Positions 1 through 6,145 of a stretch of 6,145 nucleotides of DNA are shown in pieces. The translations under genes were made by a program, and so were the position numbers. The stretch lies in assembly GCA_044359885.1 (NCBI GenBank), contig JBIKLI010000267.1:1-6145 (forward strand), given 5' to 3'. Position 1 is the first letter of the stretch. Each line of letters opens with the position of its first letter. Source of the stretch: CAIOSQ01 sp044359885 (GTDB lineage: Bacteria > Pseudomonadota > Alphaproteobacteria > CACIAM-22H2). Under the pieces are notes generated by a model, which did no database searches, was not told the origin of the DNA, and saw only the letters and a program-made list of their open reading frames with translations.

Positions 1-1809
1 GCCGAAGGCGCGACCGTGGCCGACCTCACGCGGTGCTACGGCCTGCTGCGGCGGGTGGAACACCGGCTGCAGATGATCGCCGACCACCAGACCCAGACAT
101 TGCCCGGGGACGAACCCGGGCTTGCCCATCTCGCGACCTTCCTGGGCCACGCCGATCGCGCCGAATTCTCCGAGACGCTGCTTTCGGCCCTGCGGCGGGT
201 CGAGCGCCACTATGCCGGCCTGTTCGAGGAGGCCCCCGACCTGGGCGAACGCGGCGGCAACCTTGTCTTCACCGGCGCCGAGGACGACCCCGGAACGATC
301 GAGACCCTGGCCGGGATGGGCTTCGCCGATCCGCCGGCCGTGACCCGCCAGGTCAGGGCATGGCATCACGGCCGCTATCGCTGCATGCGCAGCGCCCGGG
401 CGCGCGAATTGCTGACCGAGCTGATGCCGGCGCTGCTCGGTGCGCTGAGCCGGACGGCCGACCCGCAGGCGGCGTTCATCAACTTCGATCGCTTCATGTC
501 GCGCCTGCCGGCCGGCGTCCAGCTGTTCTCACTGTTCCACGCCAATCCGCAGTTGCTGGGCTTCGTCGCCGAGATCATGGGCGGCGCGCCGCGGCTCGCC
601 GACCAGCTCAGCACGCGCCCCGCGCTGCTCGATCTGGTGCTGGCCGAGAGCATCGGGCGCCCCCCGCCGGCGGCCGCGGCCGCGGCGGCGGAGCTCGACG
701 CCGCGCTGGCCCAGGCGCGCGACTTCCAGGACGAACTGGACATCGTCCGGCGCTGGCGCAACGAGCGCGCCTTCCAGGTCGGGGTGCAGCAACTGCGCGG
801 CAGCATCGACGTCGTGCGGGCCGGCGCGGCCCTGGCCGACATCGCCGACGCCACGCTGGCGGCCCTGGCGCCGGCCGTGGCGCGGGAGTTCCGCCGCCAG
901 CACGGCACGGTGAAGGGCGGCGCCTTCGCGGTCGTGGCGCTGGGCAAGCTCGGCGGCCGGGAGATGACGGCGACCTCGGATCTCGACCTGCTGCTGCTCT
1001 ACGACGCGCCCGCCGAAGCCGCCTCCGACGGCGAGAAGCAACTGCCCGCGCCGCAGTACTACCTGCGTCTGGCGACGCGCTTCGTCAACGCGGTGACGGC
1101 GATGACGCCGGAAGGCCAGCTCTACGAGATCGACACGCGGCTGCGCCCCTCCGGCACGAAAGGACCGATCGCCACCGGGCTGTCGGGCTTCCGGCGCTAC
1201 AACCGCGAGGATGCCTGGACATGGGAGCACATGGCGCTGACCCGTGCGCGGGTGGTGGTCGCCTCGCCGGCGCTGCGCGGGCGTATCGTGGCCGCCATCC
1301 GCGAGGTGCTGCTGCGGCCGCGCGAGCGCGACCGGTTGCTGGCCGACGTCGCCGATATGCGTCAGCGCATCGCGCGCGAGCGCGGGCCGGCGGCGCCGCT
1401 CGACGTCAAGAACCGGCGCGGCGGCCTGATCGACATCGAATTCCTGGTCCAGACGACGATCCTGCTGCACGCCCATGCCGATCCGGGGCTGCTGATCCCC
1501 TCGACCGCCGGCGCCCTCCAGGCGATCGCCGCCGCCGGCCTGCTGGCGCCCGCGGACGCCGAGGCGCTGCGCCGGGCGTTGACGCTGACCAGCGCCGTCC
1601 AGTCGGTCCTTCGCACCGCGATCGACGGCCCTCTCGACAGGGCGGCGCAGCCGCCGGCGCTGCTGGCCGGGCTTGCACGCGCGGTCGGAGCGCCTAGTTT
1701 CGCGGCCCTGGAATCCGAACTCGACACCGCCTGCGCCGCGGCACACGCGGTTTTCGAGCGGCTGATCCCCGCGCCGGTCCCGCCCGCTGGCGGTGCCGCG
1801 CGCGCCTGA
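1..1809 (+). CDS. glnE: Bifunctional glutamine synthetase adenylyltransferase / adenylyl-removing enzyme, 3' part
   Basis: GlnE adds AMP to, and removes it from, a tyrosine of glutamine synthetase, so tuning ammonium assimilation in the cytoplasm under control of the PII protein. The frame is open from base 1 to the TGA at 1807-1809. It gives 602 visible residues, while the family is usually about 950-1000, so the N-terminal third lies upstream. The GTG at 16 is not the true start, because the family sequence already runs through it: RRVEHRLQMIADHQTQTLP at 52-108 is the end of the adenylyl-removing domain. Its catalytic motif is off the window. The second nucleotidyltransferase (adenylylating) domain is complete: GKLGGREMTATSDLD with putative metal-binding D327 and D329 (visible numbering), third acidic residue D378 in YEIDTRLRPSG, then AWTWEHMALTRARVV and the helical segment DVKNRRGGLIDIEFLVQ from residue 468. 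A Pro3-Ala7 run at residues 221-230 sits just before this domain and is probably a linker. bcp follows after 28 nt, probably co-transcribed. Identity is certain; the residue roles are assigned by family analogy. Confidence 0.97.
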   Translation, partial: AEGATVADLTRCYGLLRRVEHRLQMIADHQTQTLPGDEPGLAHLATFLGHADRAEFSETLLSALRRVERHYAGLFEEAPDLGERGGNLVFTGAEDDPGTIETLAGMGFADPPAVTRQVRAWHHGRYRCMRSARARELLTELMPALLGALSRTADPQAAFINFDRFMSRLPAGVQLFSLFHANPQLLGFVAEIMGGAPRLADQLSTRPALLDLVLAESIGRPPPAAAAAAAELDAALAQARDFQDELDIVRRWRNERAFQVGVQQLRGSIDVVRAGAALADIADATLAALAPAVAREFRRQHGTVKGGAFAVVALGKLGGREMTATSDLDLLLLYDAPAEAASDGEKQLPAPQYYLRLATRFVNAVTAMTPEGQLYEIDTRLRPSGTKGPIATGLSGFRRYNREDAWTWEHMALTRARVVVASPALRGRIVAAIREVLLRPRERDRLLADVADMRQRIARERGPAAPLDVKNRRGGLIDIEFLVQTTILLHAHADPGLLIPSTAGALQAIAAAGLLAPADAEALRRALTLTSAVQSVLRTAIDGPLDRAAQPPALLAGLARAVGAPSFAALESELDTACAAAHAVFERLIPAPVPPAGGAARA

Positions 1810-1824
1810 CCCAACCGGTCTTCT

Positions 1825-1830
1825 GGAGGA
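1825..1830 (+). promoter_or_regulatory. Ribosome binding site of bcp
   Basis: GGAGGA lies 7 nt upstream of the ATG at 1838. It decides the bcp start in favour of 1838 over the in-frame GTG at 1793, which lies inside the end of glnE and would add 15 residues with no family resemblance. Confidence 0.85.
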
Positions 1831-1837
1831 ACGAGCG

Positions 1838-2305
1838 ATGGCGCAACTCGAAATCGGCGACAAGGCCCCTGACTTTTCCCTCGCCGGCGACGGCGGCAAG
1901 CCGATCAGCCTGTCGGCCTTCAAGGGTCGCAACGTGGTGGTCTATTTCTATCCCAAGGACGACACCTCGGGCTGCACCAAGGAAGCCTGCGGCTTCAACG
2001 ACGCGCTGCCGGATTTCGGCAAGGTCAAGGCCGAGATCGTGGGCATCAGCCGCGACCCGGTCGCCAGCCACGACAAGTTCGCCGGGAAATACGGGCTCAA
2101 GTTCCGGCTGGGCGCCGACGAGGACGGCAAGGTCTGCGAAGCCTACGGCGCCTGGGTCGAGAAGAGCATGTACGGCCGCAAGTACATGGGCATCGAGCGG
2201 TCGACGTTCCTGATCGACGCCAAGGGCGTGATCCGCGGCATCTGGCGCAAGGTGAAGGTTCCAGGCCATGTCGAGGCGGTGCTCGCCGCCGTCAGGGCGC
2301 TCTGA
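1838..2305 (+). CDS. bcp: Thioredoxin-dependent peroxiredoxin, PrxQ/Bcp type
   Basis: This cytoplasmic enzyme reduces hydrogen peroxide and organic hydroperoxides through a reactive cysteine that is then recycled by thioredoxin. The product is 155 residues, the normal size for the family. It begins with the typical IGDKAPDFSL (residues 6-15). The active-site stretch YPKDDTSGCTKEAC (38-51) carries the PxxxTxxC arrangement: P39, T43 and peroxidatic C46. C51 sits five residues later, in the position of the resolving cysteine of the PrxQ subgroup that forms an intramolecular disulfide. R121 in IERSTFLID matches the conserved active-site arginine. A third cysteine, C100, has no assigned role. The start is fixed by a strong ribosome binding site 7 nt upstream. 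The gene follows glnE by 28 nt and its TGA is only 3 nt before the amn start, so it is likely the middle gene of an operon. Bcp is the older name, bacterioferritin comigratory protein; there is no functional link to bacterioferritin. Family assignment is secure, substrate preference is not. Confidence 0.96.
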   Translation: MAQLEIGDKAPDFSLAGDGGKPISLSAFKGRNVVVYFYPKDDTSGCTKEACGFNDALPDFGKVKAEIVGISRDPVASHDKFAGKYGLKFRLGADEDGKVCEAYGAWVEKSMYGRKYMGIERSTFLIDAKGVIRGIWRKVKVPGHVEAVLAAVRAL

Positions 2306-2308
2306 TCC

Positions 2309-3790
2309 GTGGCGGTTCCCGGCGGCGGCGCGCATGCCGCAGCGCACGACCTGGCGGCCCATCGCGATCCCGACGCCGCGCTGGAAGCGGTCGCGCGCAT
2401 CTACGCGGCAGCGACCGCGTCGGTGCGTGGCCGCTTCGACGCCTTCGCCGACGGCATCCGCGACGGTGCCCCGCCGCCGGCCTTCTATCCCTATGTCGGA
2501 ATCGACGTGCCGGCGGCAGCGCTCAACATCGATGCCCGCGTCGCCTACGGCGTGGCGCTCGATCCCGGCAGCTATGGCGGCACGCTGACCCGTCCCGATC
2601 TCTTCGCCGCCTATTACCGCGAGCAGTTCCGCCTTCTGGCGGCGCATCACGGCGTCGAGATCCTGGTCGGCGTCAGTGCCCGGCGCATTCCGCTGCCCTT
2701 CGTCGTCGAGCGCGCGGTCGCGGGGATCACCGAGGCCGATGTCCGCGCGCTGCAGCAGGTCTTCGCGCTGCCCGACCTGTCGGTCATCGACGACGGCATC
2801 GCCAACGGCACGCATCGCGCGCCGCCGGGCCATGCAAGGCCGCTGGCGCTGTTCGCCGCCGAACGCGTCGACTATTCGCTGCAGCGCCTGCGCCACTACA
2901 CCGCCACCGATCCCGCCGACATCCAGCGCTTCATCCTGCTCACCAACTACCAGCGCTACGTCGATTCCTTCCGCGTGCTCGCACGCGAGAAGCTGGCCGA
3001 TCCGGCAAGCGGCTATGCAAGCCTGGTCGAGCCCGGCGGCGCCACCACGCGGCGCGGCGCCGACGGGGATCTGGAGACCGAGGGCAGCGCGCCCGCGCAT
3101 CTGCCGCAGATGCCCGCCTACCACCTGACCCGCCCGCAGGGCGACGGCATCACGCTGATCAACATCGGCGTCGGCCCGTCCAACGCCAAGACGATCACCG
3201 ACCATCTGGCGGTCCTGCGGCCGCATTGCTGGCTGATGGTCGGGCACTGCGCGGGACTGCGCCGCAGCCAGTTCCTTGGCGACTACGTCCTTGCCCATGC
3301 CTATGTGCGCGACGACCACGTGCTCGACCGCGACCTGCCGCCCGACGTCAGCCTGCCCGCGATCGCCGAGGTGCAGATGGCGCTGCAGGCGGCGGTCGAG
3401 CAGGTCACCGGGCTGACCGGCGGCGACATGAAGACGCGCATGCGTACCGGCACCGTGTTCACCACCGACGACCGCAACTGGGAACTGCGCTACGCTGGCC
3501 TGTTCGAGCGCCTCAACCAGACCCGCGCGATCGCGGTCGACATGGAATCGGCGACCGTCGCCGCCAACGGGTTCCGGTTCCGCGTACCCTACGGGACGCT
3601 GCTCTGCGTCTCCGACAAGCCGCTCCACGGCGAGATCAAGCTGCCGGGCATGGCCAGCCGGATGTACCGCGACCGGATCGACCAGCATCTGCTGGTCGGC
3701 ATCCAGGCGCTGGAACTGCTGCGCGCGGGCGGCGTCGAGCGGCTGCATTCGCGCAAGCTGCGCAGCTTCGACGAGCCGCCCTTCCGCTGA
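2309..3790 (+). CDS. amn: AMP nucleosidase
   Basis: This enzyme hydrolyses AMP to adenine and ribose 5-phosphate (EC 3.2.2.4) in the cytoplasm, a route for adjusting the adenylate pool; in E. coli it is activated by ATP and inhibited by phosphate. The product is 493 residues against 484 in E. coli, so it is full length. The N-terminal AMP-nucleosidase-specific domain covers roughly residues 20-190. The nucleoside-phosphorylase-like catalytic domain covers roughly 280-480. It contains INIGVGPSNAKTITDHLAVL from residue 286, VGHCAGLRRSQFLGDY around H313, TDDRNWELRY, the ribose-contacting DMES (D411-S414, with E413) and CVSDKPLHGEIKLPG. D436 of the last motif corresponds to the catalytic aspartate (D428 in E. 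coli). The ending HSRKLRSFDEPPFR is typical of the family. The GTG at 2309 is the first possible start, because the bcp TGA at 2303 is in the same frame. Only a weak AGGG (2294-2297) precedes it, so translation may be coupled to bcp. The hairpin at 3792-3815 follows the stop. Confidence 0.96.
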   Translation: MAVPGGGAHAAAHDLAAHRDPDAALEAVARIYAAATASVRGRFDAFADGIRDGAPPPAFYPYVGIDVPAAALNIDARVAYGVALDPGSYGGTLTRPDLFAAYYREQFRLLAAHHGVEILVGVSARRIPLPFVVERAVAGITEADVRALQQVFALPDLSVIDDGIANGTHRAPPGHARPLALFAAERVDYSLQRLRHYTATDPADIQRFILLTNYQRYVDSFRVLAREKLADPASGYASLVEPGGATTRRGADGDLETEGSAPAHLPQMPAYHLTRPQGDGITLINIGVGPSNAKTITDHLAVLRPHCWLMVGHCAGLRRSQFLGDYVLAHAYVRDDHVLDRDLPPDVSLPAIAEVQMALQAAVEQVTGLTGGDMKTRMRTGTVFTTDDRNWELRYAGLFERLNQTRAIAVDMESATVAANGFRFRVPYGTLLCVSDKPLHGEIKLPGMASRMYRDRIDQHLLVGIQALELLRAGGVERLHSRKLRSFDEPPFR

Positions 3791-3791
3791 C

Positions 3792-3815
3792 CCGCGCGCC
3801 GCGCCGGGCGCGCGG
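3792..3815. terminator. GC-rich hairpin between convergent amn and prfB, possible bidirectional terminator
   Basis: CCGCGCGCC (3792-3800) and GGCGCGCGG (3807-3815) form a perfect 9-bp inverted repeat with a 6-base loop. It sits in the 31-nt gap between the two stop codons and would fold in both transcripts. No T-run follows on either strand, so it is not a classical intrinsic terminator. It may instead slow polymerase or protect the 3' ends. In DNA this GC-rich, chance inverted repeats are more common than usual, which lowers confidence in function; its placement in the convergent gap raises it. Confidence 0.5.
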
Positions 3816-3821
3816 CCGGGA

Positions 3822-4950
<1,129 letters not shown>

Positions 4951-4960
4951 CGTCGGGCAC

Positions 4961-4966
4961 CCTCCT
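4961..4966 (-). promoter_or_regulatory. Ribosome binding site of prfB
   Basis: The minus strand reads AGGAGG here, 10 nt upstream of the ATG at 4950. It supports this ATG as the true start, upstream of the frameshift site, and so supports the 23-codon leader frame being translated. Confidence 0.8.
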
Positions 4967-4985
4967 GGCGGCCGCGTTTATACAG

Positions 4986-5006
4986 GCTGGCGCGCGCGGC
5001 GCCAGC
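4986..5006 (-). other. Hairpin between PBP1A stop and prfB start
   Basis: The minus strand reads GCTGGCGC (5006-4999), loop CGCGC (4998-4994), GCGCCAGC (4993-4986): a perfect 8-bp stem with a 5-base loop, starting 2 nt after the PBP1A stop codon (5011-5009). It is followed by CTGTATAAACG rather than a T-run. It could partly terminate the PBP1A transcript, mark an mRNA processing point, or be a chance repeat in GC-rich DNA. If prfB is only read from the PBP1A promoter, the hairpin would lie inside the operon mRNA. Confidence 0.4.
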
Positions 5007-5008
5007 GT

Positions 5009-6145
5009 TCAGTAGATGCCCGAGGCACCGCCGGCGGCAGGGGCCGGCAGCGGCCGGGCGCCCCCGGCCCCGGTTCCCGGCGCGACCCGCGGCGGTGCCG
5101 TACGGCCGGCTGCAGCGCCGTCGGCCGGTTCCTGGCCCGGCTTGAACGCCTCCAGCACCAGCCTGCCGCTCGTGGCCGGCGCCCCGGTCGCGGCATCGAC
5201 GGTGGCGAACACCATCGCATCGGGGACCCGGAAAGGCAGCAATGGCCGGCCTTTCAGCCAATGCGCCATGATCTCCTGAAAGATCGGCACGGCGGCGACG
5301 CCCCCGGTCTCGCGCGGGCCGAGGCTGCGCGGCGTATCGAAGCCGATCCAGACGCCGACGACGAGGTCGGCCGAGAAGCCGATGAACCACGCATCGACCG
5401 CGTCGTTGGTGGTGCCCGTCTTGCCGCCCAGAAGATGACCGGGGACGCGCGCCCGCGTCCCGGTGCCGCGATCGACCACGCCTTCGAGGATCGACGCCAT
5501 CTGATAGGCGCTGAGTTCGTCGGTGACCCGCGGGCGCGGATCGGCCAGCGCCGGTGGCAGCTGATCGCCGGCCTGTCCGCCCTGGCAGTCGGGGCAGGCG
5601 CGCGCGTCGCCGCGCAGGATCGTGCGGCCGTCGCGGTCCTGGACCCGCTCGATCAGCGTCGGCGCCACGCGATAGCCGCCGTTGACGAAGGGCGCGTAGG
5701 ACGCCGTCAGGCGCAGCACGGTCGTCTCGATCGACCCCAGCGCCGCCGACAGCAGCGGCGGCATCCGCTCGTTGATGCCGAAATCGCGCGCCTTGCGCAC
5801 CACCGTGTCCAGCCCGACATCCATGGCCAGCCGGACGGTCATCAGATTGCGCGACTGCTCGACCCCGACGCGCATCGGCGTCGGCCCGTAGAAGTTCCCG
5901 GAATAGTTGCCCGGCTTCCACAGCTCCGATTCGGGCCCCTGGTCGATCACGATCGGCGCGTCGAGCACGATCGCGTTGGGCGGCGACCCGGCCTCCAGGG
6001 CGGCGAGATAGATCAGCGGCTTGAAAGCCGACCCGGGCTGGCGCTGGGCCTGCGTCGCGCGGTTGAACTGCGAGATCTCGAAGCTCCAGCCCCCGACCAT
6101 CGCGCGGACCTTGCCGGACAGCGGGTCGAGCGCGACCACGGCGCC
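5009..6145 (-). CDS. mrcA: Penicillin-binding protein 1A, C-terminal transpeptidase part
   Basis: PBP1A is a bifunctional class A peptidoglycan synthase, anchored in the inner membrane with its catalytic domains in the periplasm. It polymerises glycan strands and cross-links their peptides. The frame is open to the window edge, giving 378 visible residues. The cytoplasmic tail, membrane helix and glycosyltransferase domain lie upstream. The transpeptidase domain shows all three active-site motifs (visible numbering): SAFK with nucleophile S39 and K42 in RQPGSAFKP, SRN at 98-100 in GVEQSRNLMTVRLA, and KTGT at 242-245 in LLGGKTGTTND. Other family blocks are GGWSFEISQFNRATQAQ and NGGYRVAPTLIERVQDRDG. 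A CPDC pair (C184, C187) lies in a loop between SRN and KTGT and could form a periplasmic disulfide. After about residue 330 the chain becomes Ala/Pro/Gly-rich and unstructured, ending in ASGIY. The TGA at 5011-5009 is 58 nt before the prfB ATG. The ponA-type name is equally valid; the split between PBP1A and other class A PBPs rests on overall resemblance. Confidence 0.93.
   Translation of the reverse strand, partial: GAVVALDPLSGKVRAMVGGWSFEISQFNRATQAQRQPGSAFKPLIYLAALEAGSPPNAIVLDAPIVIDQGPESELWKPGNYSGNFYGPTPMRVGVEQSRNLMTVRLAMDVGLDTVVRKARDFGINERMPPLLSAALGSIETTVLRLTASYAPFVNGGYRVAPTLIERVQDRDGRTILRGDARACPDCQGGQAGDQLPPALADPRPRVTDELSAYQMASILEGVVDRGTGTRARVPGHLLGGKTGTTNDAVDAWFIGFSADLVVGVWIGFDTPRSLGPRETGGVAAVPIFQEIMAHWLKGRPLLPFRVPDAMVFATVDAATGAPATSGRLVLEAFKPGQEPADGAAAGRTAPPRVAPGTGAGGARPLPAPAAGGASGIY

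Noticed and set aside
102..121. 7-bp inverted repeat GCCCGGG/CCCGGGC
   Set aside because: It lies inside conserved glnE coding sequence and is explained by codon choice in GC-rich DNA.
673..686. 14-bp palindrome GCCGCGGCCGCGGC
   Set aside because: It is a by-product of alternating GCC/GCG alanine codons in the Ala7 linker of GlnE.
529..1932. 467-residue minus-strand open frame opposite glnE
   Set aside because: Low-complexity Arg/Gly/Gln-rich shadow of glnE, with no recognisable motif.
1694..3748. 684-residue open frame on the minus strand covering amn, bcp and the end of glnE
   Set aside because: It lies antisense to three well-identified genes, its composition is the Asp/Gly/Ala/Arg/Val/Gln-rich pattern of a shadow frame in GC-rich DNA, and I recognise no domain in it. 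Stop codons are simply rare in this frame.

Overview
This is an ordinary-looking chromosomal window from a GC-rich bacterium, most likely an alphaproteobacterium. The grounds are the strong G/C preference at third codon positions, the alphaproteobacterial style of GlnE, PrxQ/Bcp and PBP1A, and the PBP1A gene directly upstream of prfB, an order I recall as common in that class. I cannot place it below class with confidence; a Rhodospirillales-like or Hyphomicrobiales-like organism is a guess. All five genes are recognisable housekeeping genes, and I found no mobile element, CRISPR array, tRNA or rRNA.

Left half (+ strand, 1-3790): the 3' two-thirds of glnE (glutamine synthetase adenylyltransferase/adenylyl-removing enzyme, cut by the window edge), then bcp (PrxQ-type thioredoxin-dependent peroxidase) 28 nt later, then amn (AMP nucleosidase) 3 nt after the bcp stop. 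The spacing suggests one transcription unit joining nitrogen-signal output, peroxide defence and adenylate breakdown, although the three proteins share no pathway.

Right half (- strand, 6145-3822): the 3' part of a class A penicillin-binding protein 1A gene (transpeptidase domain, cut by the window edge), then prfB (release factor 2). A 31-nt gap holding a perfect GC-rich hairpin separates the convergent amn and prfB ends.

The most notable element is the programmed +1 frameshift in prfB. The start codon at 4950 opens a 23-codon reading frame that ends at an in-frame TGA within AGGAGGTATCTTTGAC. Skipping one T there gives a full 375-residue RF2 with SPF and GGQ motifs. This is a known autoregulatory device, not a new system, but a simple ORF caller would misplace the start of this gene. 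I saw no convincing undescribed system. The intergenic gaps are all short (3 to 58 nt), so no long gene-free stretch remains unexplained.
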